Of a stretch of 64,000 nt of DNA, positions 21,663-31,311 are shown in pieces (within the stretch, counting starts at the first letter, position 1; every line of letters begins with the position of its first letter). The notes beneath the pieces were generated by a model, which did not search any database, was not told the origin of the DNA, and saw only the letters and a program-made list of their open reading frames with translations. Source of the stretch: Bacillus thuringiensis. Its GTDB lineage: Bacteria; Bacillota; Bacilli; Bacillales; Bacillaceae_G. Made by a program: the position numbers and the translations under genes. The stretch lies in the NCBI RefSeq assembly GCF_014932895.1, contig NZ_JACYOF010000018.1:1-64000 (forward strand), written 5' to 3'.

Positions 21663-21962
21663 CTAGTTTATATATCCTAAAACACTAACAATTTTACTCG
21701 CTTTTAAATTATTAATGTGATAATAAATTTCTAAACCCTTTCTCTCAGCTCGTAACACTTTACCTTTCATTTTTGATAAATGTTGCGAGACAGTCGATTG
21801 TGGAATATTCAACAATTCTGTTAATTGTGTTACATTACAAGTTTTTCTTGTACTTAATTCATTTACAATTTGTAATCGGATTGGATGCGCCATAATTTTT
21901 AAAATATCTACATCTTCTTCTGAAACTACACTTTTTTTCATTTCACTCGTATATGTTGTCAT
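21663..21962 (-). CDS. ArsR-family winged-helix transcriptional regulator
   Basis: DNA-binding repressor-type protein of 99 residues. The sequence shows ILKIMAHPIRLQIVNEL, then the recognition helix LLNIPQSTVSQHLSKMKGKVL and the wing RAERKGLEIYYHI. No obvious metal-binding cysteine pair is present: the single Cys in RKTCNVTQL is not an ELCVCDL site. So it may not sense metals; it resembles SdpR-like or growth-phase members. Ribosome site AAGGGG precedes the ATG. Its target is unknown. The 344-bp region upstream (to 22306) shows nothing else I can name. Confidence 0.9.
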   Translation of the reverse strand: MTTYTSEMKKSVVSEEDVDILKIMAHPIRLQIVNELSTRKTCNVTQLTELLNIPQSTVSQHLSKMKGKVLRAERKGLEIYYHINNLKASKIVSVLGYIN

Positions 21963-22306
21963 AAGACATTCCCCTTTTATATAAATTCCTTTTTATTAAG
22001 ATCCATTTCTACAAAATTCAATACTCCTGTTCAAGACCTTTATATAGAAATAATAGGATTTCAAATTTCTAAAAATAGAGCTTACAATTATTTACTTTAT
22101 TTATTTGACACATATACATAATACAATGTTAGTATGTGCTCTATGTGAAGTTAGCATATATTTATGATGAAGATTTATTAAACCACTTGCATCCTAAATT
22201 CATAATACACCTTTTTTCTTCTGCATAAAACTATCCAGTAATTTTAACATATTTTAGGCGTCTGTATATACTATTTACAAAACAATTTGGTAAAGGAGGA
22301 TTTCAT

Positions 22307-22480
22307 ATGCCTACAGCGTTACAAGAAGAAGTTGAAGAAGCCCGTGAAACATATGTAAGTCGTATCATTTTAGTTGGCGGATCAGCATTATTTTTAGTAG
22401 GTGGTGTTATTTCGGCAATTTCAGCTTTTAAAACTTTTAATCGTTTGGAGAATACACCACCTTCTTCCGATAATTCATAG
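22307..22480 (+). CDS. Small single-span membrane protein, 57 residues
   Basis: Open frame with an excellent ribosome site (AAAGGAGGA, 6 bp before ATG) and its own terminator. The N-terminal half is acidic (ALQEEVEEARETYVSR), followed by one hydrophobic helix (IILVGGSALFLVGGVISAIS) and a short Pro/Ser-rich tail. The likely topology has one membrane span. I do not recognise a family. Its reality rests on the ribosome site and terminator. Confidence 0.75.
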   Translation: MPTALQEEVEEARETYVSRIILVGGSALFLVGGVISAISAFKTFNRLENTPPSSDNS

Positions 22481-22491
22481 ATATTTAGTAA

Positions 22492-22530
22492 AATAAAACG
22501 TCGTCTCCAATGAAGAGACGACGTTTTATT
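22492..22530. terminator. Bidirectional terminator between the small membrane protein and sbcC
   Basis: 16-bp perfect stem AATAAAACGTCGTCTC/GAGACGACGTTTTATT around CAATGAA. Confidence 0.9.
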
Positions 22531-22585
22531 AGTCATACATACGACACTAAAGGTATCGGTAGATTCCCTACTCCATTTTCTAAAC

Positions 22586-25500
22586 TTACTTCACCACAAA
22601 CCTAGTCTGACTACATCCATCCTTCTGCTTTGTTACTTCTAATACAGCTGGCATTGCGTTTTTCAGCTCTTGGACGTGTGAAATGACACCGATAAATCGG
22701 CCTGATTTTTGTAAGTCAATTAAGGTGTCAACTGCTTTCGTTAATGACTCCTCATCTAATGAACCGAAACCTTCATCAATGAACATCGTTTCGATGGAAA
22801 TACCACCTTCATACGCTTGAATAACATCTGCCATTCCAAGCGCTAAGCAAAGTGATGCGTTAAATTTCTCACCACCAGACAATGTTTTCACATCACGTGT
22901 TTGGCCGGTGTATGCATCGTATACATCTAAGCCTAATCCACTTTGACGATTTCTCTTTTCAACTCGTTCACTGCGTTTTAAATAGAATTGTCCATTTGAT
23001 AATTTACGTAGGCGTTCGTTTGCAATTTGGACAATTTGTTCTAAATACTCAATTAAGATGTAACGTTCAAAGGATATACGACTTTCATTATCACCTTTCA
23101 TTACTTCATATAAATCAACAAGTTCTTGGAATGCTTTTTCTTCCTCATGAATTTGTTCATCAATACGTCTAATATTTTCATGTAAGTCAGAAATATATGC
23201 TACAGCATTTTGCGCACGTTGACGTTTTTCTTTAATTATATCGAGATTGATTTCTAATTCTTTTATGTGTTCACCTAACGATGTGATATCCATATACTCT
23301 TTATCTTTTAATTCAACGTGTAACTCTTCGATTTGTTTTGCAAGCACTTCAAGAGATGAATAATAACTTTGAATTTCTTTTTGTAGTATCTCCATCTCAG
23401 CATCATTTAATTTAGCTTCTTTATACGTTAATTGATCTGTAAATCCGCTCTGTTCTAACTCGTTCATATAGCGTGTGAAAGTCTCTTCTTTCTTCTCTTT
23501 TGTACTTTCATATTGATTAGAAGCACTTTCATGTTCAGCATGAATACGTATATTTTCATTTTGCCATTGTTGATACGCTTCTTGCGCTTTCTTCCATTCA
23601 TCTTCCATTAATCGAAGTTGTTGTATAGCTTGATCAAACTGTACTTTCCAAGCTTGTACTGTTTGTAAGCTTTCTGGAATATTTTGCTTATCATATTCAT
23701 ATGACGTACGAAGCTGCACGCACTCCATTTCTGTACGGTGCTGCATTGTTTCTACTTCACGCTTTTGTTCCTGAAGTTCTTCTACTTTTTCTTCTACTCT
23801 TTTTATATTCACAGCGATCTGCTTACGGGTTTCTTCACTTGCTTTTAACACATTAACTTCTGCTGCTAATTGTTTTCCTTTTTGAACGAGCTCACTGTAT
23901 GTTTCAACTAATTGTTCTGAATGGTACCCTCGCTTCATGACTTCTTCTATCACCTGTTCATATTGTAGTCGATAGAAATTCCATTTTTCTTCTAGTTGAA
24001 CATGTAATTTTTCAGCAACGTTTTTCTTGTCTCTTAAATCGTTTAACTCTTTTTCATTGATCGCATCACTTTGCTCTGTAGCTTTTTTCGGGTGGTTCGT
24101 ACTACCACATACTGGACAAGATTCACCATCATGTAAATGAAGAGCTAATATACCTGCTTGTTCATTTAACCAGCGGCGTTCCATATTTTCATATGCACGA
24201 ACTACCACTTGCATCTTATTATTTGCTGCTTCTTTTTCTTGCTCGAATTTTTGTTTTTCTTGCCAAACATCATATGCTTGCTTTAAAACTTTTGCATCTT
24301 CTCGCATATTCGTTAGTTCTTCTACTTTAGCTACATATTGCTCAAGTGCTTGCTCTAATTGCTGTAATTCACCAGACATTCTCTGTTTTTGATATGTATG
24401 CTCTTCTAGTTGTTGATCAAACTTCTGCATACTTTCTTTCAATTTCCCTATTTGAATTTCAGCATTTTGTAAATTCAACTTTTTTTCAGCTAATGATGAA
24501 ATAATTGGTTGTAACTCTTCTAATCTTTGAACAAGTTTTTTTGCATCTTCTCGATCTGCTTCTTTATTTTTTACTGCTTCATACTTCTCCTGAGCAAGTT
24601 TAAAACTGTTCATTATTTGTTCTTTTTTGACGATTATCTGTTTTAATAAACTTTCAGCCTTCTGCTCATTTTGCATTGCCTCCTCATACCATTGCTCAAA
24701 TGGTAATAAACGCTTTGCTTGTTCCGCACGTTTAAAGGATGTTTCTTTCATTTCAATGGCTGTACGGTTATCTAGTAAAGTATTGTATTTCTCGTTCTTT
24801 TGTTCTAAATCATTGAATTTTTCATTTACAGATTTTGCTGCATGAAAACGCGTTTCTACTTCTTTTAATTGCTTCATTTGAACATTTTGTTCTACTTGTA
24901 ATTGCTCAACTTCCACTTTGTACCAAGTTGTCTCTTGCTCTAGTGCCTCTACTACTTGATGTGTATTCACATGCTCCTGCTCTATTAAAGTTTCTAACAA
25001 AGCTCCATCACGAATTGGTAATTTAAATACATTTCGGAAATATAGTTCCCGTTCTTTTTGTTTCTCTTGTAAAACGTCTTTCCATTGTTTACGTTTTTGA
25101 TCGAGTAACTCACGCATTAATTTATAACGATCTGTTTTAAAAATACGACGTAAAATCTCTTCTTTGTTTTCTGTCTCAGATGTTAACAACTTACGGAATT
25201 CTCCTTGTGGTAACATAACAATTTGGCTAAATTGATGTTTACTTAATCCAATTAAATCTTCCACTTTTTTGTTTACATCCGTTACATGAAAACGATCAAC
25301 AGCTGGAACCTTTTCTCCATCAATAACTTCGTATAATTCTACTGCATGTCCTGTAATCGTTTTGTTCCCTTGTTTTTTATGACCAAGTTGTCGTTTTATT
25401 TCATAGCGTTTCCCTTTTAACTGGAATGTTAGTTCTACACTTGTATAAATATTATCATCAGCAAATTGACTTCGAAGCATGCTCGTATCACTACGTTCTT

Positions 25501-25675
25501 CTCCACTAGCTTCACCATATAACACATAACAAATCGCATCAAAAATCGTTGTCTTTCCGGCTCCCGTATTCCCAGAAATGGCGAAAATACGATGTTCACC
25601 AAGATCGTTAAAATCGATTACTTCTTTCTGTTTATATGGCCCAAACGCTGTCATAATAAGCTGAATCGGTCTCAT
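22586..25675 (-). CDS. sbcC: Nuclease SbcCD subunit C
   Basis: SMC/Rad50-like ATPase of 1029 residues that works with SbcD to cut hairpins and process blocked DNA ends. Walker A is ISGNTGAGKTTIFDA near residue 33. Two long coiled-coil arms flank the zinc hook CPVCG with cysteines at 520 and 523. The C-terminal ATPase half has the signature LSGGEKFNASLCLALG and the Walker B region MFIDEGFGSLDEESL. Length and all motifs are normal. It overlaps sbcD by four bases, so the two are co-translated. Confidence 0.97.
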   Translation of the reverse strand: MRPIQLIMTAFGPYKQKEVIDFNDLGEHRIFAISGNTGAGKTTIFDAICYVLYGEASGEERSDTSMLRSQFADDNIYTSVELTFQLKGKRYEIKRQLGHKKQGNKTITGHAVELYEVIDGEKVPAVDRFHVTDVNKKVEDLIGLSKHQFSQIVMLPQGEFRKLLTSETENKEEILRRIFKTDRYKLMRELLDQKRKQWKDVLQEKQKERELYFRNVFKLPIRDGALLETLIEQEHVNTHQVVEALEQETTWYKVEVEQLQVEQNVQMKQLKEVETRFHAAKSVNEKFNDLEQKNEKYNTLLDNRTAIEMKETSFKRAEQAKRLLPFEQWYEEAMQNEQKAESLLKQIIVKKEQIMNSFKLAQEKYEAVKNKEADREDAKKLVQRLEELQPIISSLAEKKLNLQNAEIQIGKLKESMQKFDQQLEEHTYQKQRMSGELQQLEQALEQYVAKVEELTNMREDAKVLKQAYDVWQEKQKFEQEKEAANNKMQVVVRAYENMERRWLNEQAGILALHLHDGESCPVCGSTNHPKKATEQSDAINEKELNDLRDKKNVAEKLHVQLEEKWNFYRLQYEQVIEEVMKRGYHSEQLVETYSELVQKGKQLAAEVNVLKASEETRKQIAVNIKRVEEKVEELQEQKREVETMQHRTEMECVQLRTSYEYDKQNIPESLQTVQAWKVQFDQAIQQLRLMEDEWKKAQEAYQQWQNENIRIHAEHESASNQYESTKEKKEETFTRYMNELEQSGFTDQLTYKEAKLNDAEMEILQKEIQSYYSSLEVLAKQIEELHVELKDKEYMDITSLGEHIKELEINLDIIKEKRQRAQNAVAYISDLHENIRRIDEQIHEEEKAFQELVDLYEVMKGDNESRISFERYILIEYLEQIVQIANERLRKLSNGQFYLKRSERVEKRNRQSGLGLDVYDAYTGQTRDVKTLSGGEKFNASLCLALGMADVIQAYEGGISIETMFIDEGFGSLDEESLTKAVDTLIDLQKSGRFIGVISHVQELKNAMPAVLEVTKQKDGCSQTRFVVK

Positions 25676-26829
25676 CCTCGTTCACCATCCCGTTCTTGCA
25701 CTGTTTGTAATACATCTATAAATAGACGCTCTTTCTCTTCTGATAAATCTAAGCCTTTCATTTCTTTATAAAAAGCCTTTAATAGAGATAAATCATCCGT
25801 TTTATGTCTTGAAACAGTTACTTCATTTGTATCTGTAAATTCTCGCCTTTGTATCGCTCTTTCAACGTGCATTGCATTTGGATATACAGAGCGTATTTTC
25901 TCCATTGGCTGCAAGACAGGATTTTCATCTAATAATTTTACAAATACGTAATCTTCACTGATTGGATGCTGTAATAATTCATCTATTTTCGCTTCTACTG
26001 TTCGCATTTTACGACGTGGTGAAAGTAACCTTTTTTCAATTGTTACTTCACCCGTTTCATTCAGTTCCACAATATAATACCCTTTTTTATGTTTCTCTTC
26101 AGAAATAGAATAGGCCAGTGGCGAACCTGAATATCGAATGGTCTCATTACGTACGAAATGCGCTTGATGTAAATGTCCAAGCGCTGTGTAATGAAACTTA
26201 TCAAAATAATGACTATTTACATATTCAGCACCACCAATTGAAAGTGGTCGTTCTGCATCACTTGTATTCTCCTCTGCTTCTCCTGAAGAAGTTACAAATG
26301 CATGTCCAACAAATACATGTCTAGCTTCTTTATCCATCGTTTCAGAAAGTTCATTCATAAAAATACGCATCGCATCATCATGAGAACGAACATCTTCATT
26401 TTTCAATACATGTCTAACTATACTTGGATCTGCATACGGTACTAGATGGAAGTGAACCTCTCCATATTCGTCATTTAATACAACAGGTTCATATGGGAAT
26501 TGAAATTGTCCCACAATATGTAATCCCTGTTTTTTCATTAAACTACTTCCAAAATGGATACGATCCGGACTATCATGGTTCCCTGCAACCGCAATAACTG
26601 GTGTTTGTAAATCAATAATTATTTTTTGTAAAACATCATTTAATAAGTCTACTGCTTCCGTAGGTGGAATTGCACGGTCATATAAATCCCCCGCAATAAT
26701 TACGGCATCTGGTTTTTCTTCTTCAACAGCTTGTACAAACTGATCTAACACAATCTTTTGATCTTCCGTCATATACACGCCATGAACAAGCTTACCTAAA
26801 TGCCAATCCGCTGTATGAAATAACTTCAT
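25672..26829 (-). CDS. sbcD: Nuclease SbcCD subunit D
   Basis: Mre11-type metallophosphoesterase of 385 residues, the nuclease subunit of SbcCD. The phosphoesterase motifs are DWHLGK near residue 8, IIAGDLYDRAIPP near 45, AVAGNHDSPDRI near 81, VGHAFVTSSG and ALGHLHQAHF. The catalytic histidines and aspartates are all present. Ribosome site AGGAGGAGG precedes the ATG. It sits 15 bp after a DUF2584-like gene and overlaps sbcC. Confidence 0.97.
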   Translation of the reverse strand: MKLFHTADWHLGKLVHGVYMTEDQKIVLDQFVQAVEEEKPDAVIIAGDLYDRAIPPTEAVDLLNDVLQKIIIDLQTPVIAVAGNHDSPDRIHFGSSLMKKQGLHIVGQFQFPYEPVVLNDEYGEVHFHLVPYADPSIVRHVLKNEDVRSHDDAMRIFMNELSETMDKEARHVFVGHAFVTSSGEAEENTSDAERPLSIGGAEYVNSHYFDKFHYTALGHLHQAHFVRNETIRYSGSPLAYSISEEKHKKGYYIVELNETGEVTIEKRLLSPRRKMRTVEAKIDELLQHPISEDYVFVKLLDENPVLQPMEKIRSVYPNAMHVERAIQRREFTDTNEVTVSRHKTDDLSLLKAFYKEMKGLDLSEEKERLFIDVLQTVQERDGERG

Positions 26830-26844
26830 ATGTTCCTCCTCCTT

Positions 26845-27084
26845 TTAATTTACTGATTTTAATGAAACAAGTTGATAGTTTACTGTAGTTTTTCCGTTCT
26901 CCCACTCTAACTTCAGTATCATTGCACTACCAATTCTTTCTTCATTTGATTTATATAAAGGCATTATTTCTTGAACTGTAAATAAGTGATAACCATCCAA
27001 TTTTAATTGAAATATATTTTCTTCAATATGTAATCTTACTTCTTTTTCATTTGAAACAATTTTTGTGTGCATCTCAAACTTCAT
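26845..27084 (-). CDS. Small protein upstream of sbcDC, DUF2584-like
   Basis: 79-residue soluble protein, rich in charged residues, beta-strand-like (KEVRLHIEENIFQLKLDGYHLF). It may belong to DUF2584, a Bacillus family of unknown function; that match is from memory and uncertain. Only 15 bp separate it from sbcD, so it is likely the first gene of the sbcDC operon. Ribosome site AAAAGGGG is placed somewhat far from the ATG. Confidence 0.6.
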   Translation of the reverse strand: MKFEMHTKIVSNEKEVRLHIEENIFQLKLDGYHLFTVQEIMPLYKSNEERIGSAMILKLEWENGKTTVNYQLVSLKSVN

Positions 27085-27265
27085 GATAGATACAACCCCT
27101 TTTTATAATCTCTACATTTTAATAGTATAGTGGCTATGCAAGATTGACAAGTAAATACAAGGTAAAGTACATACTTTTCTACTGTTAAATGTTTTATATT
27201 TTTATATAAAATACGGTATGTGAAATTTTAAATCTTTCCAAATAAAAATGCCTGTTGTGACATCT

Positions 27266-27523
27266 TTATTTTTGTATAAAGTCTTTCATTATATAATATA
27301 GAATTGTAATTAAAACGATTGCTACAAAAAATGAAAACACTGCGACAATGTACCCATCTTTATTTAATAAAATGCAAAAGGAAATAGATATTATAAAAAT
27401 CGGAAATACGAGACGTACTTTATCCTTCACTTCTTCTGTCGTATCTGTATGGTGAAAATACCGAGTTATCCCTATCATTAAAGAAGACAAAATAATAACC
27501 GACAATAGTAACGGTCCTGGCAT
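27266..27523 (-). CDS. Small membrane protein of unknown function
   Basis: 85 residues with three hydrophobic stretches (LLLSVIILSSLMIGI, LVFPIFIISISFCILL and IVAVFSFFVAIVLITILYYIM) and a charged loop HHTDTTEEVKDKVR between the first two. Ribosome site AAAGGAG precedes the ATG. I do not recognise the family and see no operon partner. Confidence 0.7.
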   Translation of the reverse strand: MPGPLLLSVIILSSLMIGITRYFHHTDTTEEVKDKVRLVFPIFIISISFCILLNKDGYIVAVFSFFVAIVLITILYYIMKDFIQK

Positions 27524-27686
27524 TCCGATTTCTCCTTTCTCTATTTCTGATTACATGCACATAATACAAATATATAATAGCGCTTTTATCACCATGACTT
27601 CAAACATTTAAACTTACAGTAATATTGTATTATTCATCTTCAGTCTCTGAAATCCTGCAAATATAACTCGTCAAAATATGCGGTTA

Positions 27687-27793
27687 ATAAAGTAAAACTT
27701 TAATCAGTGGCGGATGGACACCCCCCACTGATTATTAGTCCACACTAATCGGGCTTTTAGGGGCAGTATGACTCCCACAAATAGCGGGATAAA
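27687..27793 (+). repeat. bcr-type repeat, copy B (3' arm deleted)
   Basis: Begins ATAAAGTAAAACTTTAATCAGTGG and ends GCGGGATAAA. It keeps the first hairpin and the CCAATCGGGCTTTT-like segment (here CTAATCGGGCTTTT) but lacks about 50 bases of the second arm seen in copy D. It lies in a 366-bp gap between divergent genes that otherwise holds no gene. Confidence 0.75.
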
Positions 27794-27889
27794 TTAGCAC
27801 TTACCGTCAACTTTAGACAAAATTTATAAAGGACATTTCAGTACATATCAAGAATTAAGAATAAGAAGATATGTAAAGGAGGATGAATC

Positions 27890-28942
27890 ATGACTGAACA
27901 CGTTTTATTTTCTGTTAGTGAAAACGGCGTTGCATCAATTACTTTAAACCGTCCAAAAGCACTTAATTCTTTATCCTATGACATGTTACAACCAATTGGG
28001 CAAAAACTAAAAGAGTGGGAGCACGATGAACGTATTGCGGTTATCGTATTAAAAGGGGCTGGCACAAAAGGATTTTGTGCAGGCGGTGACATAAAGACTC
28101 TTTATGAAGCACGTTCAAACGAAGTTGCATTGCAGCATGCTGAACGTTTTTTTGAGGAAGAGTATGAGATTGATACATATATTTATCAATATAAAAAACC
28201 GATTATCGCTTGTTTAGATGGAATTGTAATGGGCGGTGGTGTCGGTCTTACGAATGGTGCAAAGTATAGAATTGTAACAGAACGTACAAAGTGGGCAATG
28301 CCCGAGATGAACATCGGCTTCTTCCCAGATGTCGGCGCTGCATATTTCTTAAATAAAGCACCTGGATATACAGGTCGTTACGTTGCTTTAACAGCATCTA
28401 TTTTAAAAGCTTCTGACGTATTATTTATTCATGCTGCTGATTACTTTATGACATCTGATTCATTACCAACTTTTCTAACGGAACTGGAACATGTAAATTG
28501 GCATGCTGAAGATGTACATACTCGTTTAAAAGCAGTTATTCAAACATTTACATCCACTCCTAACTTAGAAAGCGAACTTGCTACTTCATTAGAGGAAATT
28601 AATTCACACTTTGCCTTACAAACAATTGAAGAAATTATCGACTCATTAGAAAAAGAAGATAGCGAATTCGCCTTACAAACGAAACAAATATTATTATCAA
28701 AATCACCTATTTCGCTAAAAGTAACATTAAAACAACTTTTGGATGGTGAAGGAAAATCTGTTGAAGAATGTTTCGCTACAGACCTTATACTTGCTAAAAA
28801 TTTCATGAGACATGAAGATTTCTTCGAAGGAGTACGCTCCGTTGTCGTTGATAAAGATCAAAATCCAAATTATAAATATAAACAGTTAAGCGATGTTTCA
28901 GAAGAAGACGTAAATCGTTTTTTCAACTTACTTAATGCATAA
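27890..28942 (+). CDS. 3-hydroxyisobutyryl-CoA hydrolase
   Basis: Crotonase-superfamily thioesterase (350 residues) that hydrolyses 3-hydroxyisobutyryl-CoA in valine breakdown. Motifs: GTKGFCAGGDIKTLYEA near residue 63, DGIVMGGGVGLTNGAKYR near 110 and MPEMNIGFFPDVGAAYFLNK near 138. The extended C-terminal part separates hydrolases of this group from ordinary enoyl-CoA hydratases of about 260 residues. Ribosome site AAAGGAGG. The neighbouring mmsB/mmsA genes carry out the next two steps, which supports the assignment. Confidence 0.88.
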   Translation: MTEHVLFSVSENGVASITLNRPKALNSLSYDMLQPIGQKLKEWEHDERIAVIVLKGAGTKGFCAGGDIKTLYEARSNEVALQHAERFFEEEYEIDTYIYQYKKPIIACLDGIVMGGGVGLTNGAKYRIVTERTKWAMPEMNIGFFPDVGAAYFLNKAPGYTGRYVALTASILKASDVLFIHAADYFMTSDSLPTFLTELEHVNWHAEDVHTRLKAVIQTFTSTPNLESELATSLEEINSHFALQTIEEIIDSLEKEDSEFALQTKQILLSKSPISLKVTLKQLLDGEGKSVEECFATDLILAKNFMRHEDFFEGVRSVVVDKDQNPNYKYKQLSDVSEEDVNRFFNLLNA

Positions 28943-28943
28943 T

Positions 28944-28988
28944 AAAGAGGTTAAAGTAGTGTGTATTCACAGCTACTTTAACCTCTTT
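28944..28988 (+). terminator. Terminator after the hydrolase
   Basis: Perfect stem AAAGAGGTTAAAGTAG.../...CTACTTTAACCTCTTT, immediately after the stop. Confidence 0.9.
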
Positions 28989-29088
28989 GTTATTTAATAT
29001 TCTTTAATAAAATTTAATTTTATTAAACCGAAATATGTGCTACACTGTTTTTAATCAAATATTCTAAAAATAAACAGGAGGAGCAACT

Positions 29089-29721
29089 ATGATCGAAAAT
29101 TATCTTCTTTTCATCATTATGTCTATTTGCCTTATCATTTTACCCGGTCCAGATACGGCAATGGCTACGAAAAACACATTAGTTGCTGGTAAAGTGGGTG
29201 GAGTAAAAACAGTGCTCGGCACATGTGTTGCACTTTTAATTCATACTTTAGCAGCGGTAATTGGTCTTTCCGCACTTATTGTAAAGTCAGCTCTTTTATT
29301 TTCTATTTTCAAGTATGTTGGAGCTCTATATTTAATTTATATCGGTATTAAAGCCCTTTTAGCAGTAAGAAACAAAGAAGGCGTAAATACAAATGATATA
29401 TCTATGGGTAATGATAACGAACATACTTCTTGCTTTCGCCAAGGGTTTCTTACTAATTTATTAAACCCAAAGGTTGCGGTCTTCTTTTTAACTTTTTTAC
29501 CACAGTTTTTAAATCCAAATCATAATACTTTTATTCAGCTTCTCGTAATGGGCCTTACTTATCTCGTTTTAACAGTTATTTGGTTTGCCTTTTATATTTT
29601 TTTAATTGATAAAATTAGTGCTTTTATGAAGAAACCGAAGACGCAACGTTATATTCAAGGATTAACAGGAGTCGTCCTAATTGGATTTGGTATTAAACTG
29701 GCTTTTGAAAAAAATAATTAA
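29089..29721 (+). CDS. LysE/RhtB-family amino-acid exporter
   Basis: Membrane protein of 210 residues with six hydrophobic segments. LPGPDTAMATKNTLVAGKVGGVKTVLGTCVALL near residue 18 and FLTNLLNPKVAVFFLTFLPQF near 125 are the two classical LysE/RhtB signatures. The family exports amino acids such as homoserine, threonine or leucine. Next to valine-catabolic genes a role with branched-chain amino acids is conceivable, but only by position. Ribosome site AGGAGGAG. Confidence 0.92.
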   Translation: MIENYLLFIIMSICLIILPGPDTAMATKNTLVAGKVGGVKTVLGTCVALLIHTLAAVIGLSALIVKSALLFSIFKYVGALYLIYIGIKALLAVRNKEGVNTNDISMGNDNEHTSCFRQGFLTNLLNPKVAVFFLTFLPQFLNPNHNTFIQLLVMGLTYLVLTVIWFAFYIFLIDKISAFMKKPKTQRYIQGLTGVVLIGFGIKLAFEKNN

Positions 29722-29728
29722 TAAAGGC

Positions 29729-29761
29729 GAAAAACACCACATCTTAAGAGTGGTGTTTTTC
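29729..29761. terminator. Terminator after the LysE-type gene
   Basis: GAAAAACACCAC/GTGGTGTTTTTC stem. It lies between convergent transcripts and may also stop the mmsA operon. Confidence 0.8.
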
Positions 29762-29828
29762 ATTTAACAAATCATTTGGTTAATTTTAGCTAGCAATCAG
29801 TTATGAGGAACAATTCCTCTACTCTTTA

Positions 29829-31289
29829 TTAAAACCAGCGCTCCGTTACAACCTTTTTGCGTGTATAGAATTGAACGCCATCTGTACCATTTGTGCCAAG
29901 ATCTCCAAAGAATGAAGCTTTATTCCCTGCAAATGCGAAGAATGCCATTGGTGCTGGAACGTTTACGTTTACACCGATCATACCAGCATCGATATTATCA
30001 CGGAACGTTTGTGCATGTTTACCATTTGATGTATAAATAACCGCTCCATTTGCAAATTTAGATTGATTTGTTAGTTTAATACCTTCTTCTAAATCTTTCA
30101 CTCTTACAATGCTTAATACTGGAGCGAAAATTTCATCTTGCCAAATTTTCATTTCTTGATTGACACCATCGAAGATTGTCGCACCTACAAAGTAACCTTC
30201 TCCAACTTCTTCGTTAATTTTACGACCATCTACTAATAAAGTAGCTCCATCTGCTACACCGCTATTAATGTAGCCTAAAACACGTTCTTTATGAGATTCA
30301 CGGATTAATGGTCCAACATAATTATCTTCGTTGAAACCGTCACCTACTTTTAGTTTTTTCGTCTCTGCTACTAGTACATCGATGAATTCATCAGCAATTT
30401 CATCTACTACTGCTACTACTGAACATGCCATGCAGCGCTCTCCACTACTTGCGAATGCAGATCCAATTACACCTTGTACTGTTTTTTCAAGATTGCAATC
30501 TGGCATTACAATCGCATGGTTTTTCGCACCTGCTAACGCTTGTACACGTTTTCCGTGTTTCGTACCTGTTTCATATACGTAACGAGCTACCGGCTCAGAT
30601 CCAACGAACGAAACAGCTTGAATATCTTTATTTTCTAAAATGCTATTTACAACATCTTTTCCGCCTTGTACTAAATTTAATACCCCTTTTGGAAAACCAG
30701 CTTCATAGAATAACTCTACAAGTCGCTCTGCTAAAAGTGGCGTTCTTTCAGATGTTTTTAATACGAACGTATTACCGCAAGCAATTGCAAGCGGGAACAT
30801 CCATAATGGAATCATCATTGGGAAGTTAAACGGTGTAATACCAGCAACAACACCGATTGGATAGCGCCAAATTGATCCATCAATTCCGCTAGCAATATTT
30901 GGAAGAGCCTGTCCCATCATTAAATTTGGTGCTGATGTTGCAAGTTCTACCGCTTCAATACCACGCTGTACTTCACCAGTTGCATCCGTTAGCGTTTTAC
31001 CGTTTTCTAGTGTAATGATTTTTGCAAGCTCATCTTTGTTTTCTTGTAACAGCTGTAAATATTTATATAAATTTCTTGAACGATTCGGAACTGGTACTTT
31101 AGACCATGTTTCGAATGCCGCTTTTGCCGCTTCAACAGCTTTTTCAACGTCTTCTTTCGGAGATAGTGGAACGTAAGCAATAATTTTCCCAGTCGCTGGA
31201 TTCGGAACTGCTTCTACTTCCGTACCAGTAGATTCTACCCACTCGCCATTAATATGATTTTTTACTCGTTTAATTTCAGTTGTAATCAT
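29829..31289 (-). CDS. mmsA: CoA-acylating methylmalonate-semialdehyde dehydrogenase
   Basis: Converts methylmalonate semialdehyde to propionyl-CoA and CO2 (486 residues). Aldehyde dehydrogenase fold with the MMSDH signatures [21 protein letters not shown] near residue 153 and [12 protein letters not shown] with catalytic Cys286; the Cys286-Met-Ala-Cys sequence is typical of this CoA-dependent branch. It is the last gene of the operon, 22 bp from mmsB. A close relative, IolA, serves inositol breakdown, but the valine/propionate neighbours favour MmsA here. Confidence 0.93.
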   Translation of the reverse strand: MITTEIKRVKNHINGEWVESTGTEVEAVPNPATGKIIAYVPLSPKEDVEKAVEAAKAAFETWSKVPVPNRSRNLYKYLQLLQENKDELAKIITLENGKTLTDATGEVQRGIEAVELATSAPNLMMGQALPNIASGIDGSIWRYPIGVVAGITPFNFPMMIPLWMFPLAIACGNTFVLKTSERTPLLAERLVELFYEAGFPKGVLNLVQGGKDVVNSILENKDIQAVSFVGSEPVARYVYETGTKHGKRVQALAGAKNHAIVMPDCNLEKTVQGVIGSAFASSGERCMACSVVAVVDEIADEFIDVLVAETKKLKVGDGFNEDNYVGPLIRESHKERVLGYINSGVADGATLLVDGRKINEEVGEGYFVGATIFDGVNQEMKIWQDEIFAPVLSIVRVKDLEEGIKLTNQSKFANGAVIYTSNGKHAQTFRDNIDAGMIGVNVNVPAPMAFFAFAGNKASFFGDLGTNGTDGVQFYTRKKVVTERWF

Positions 31290-31311
31290 AATATTCTCTC
31301 CTTTTTATAAT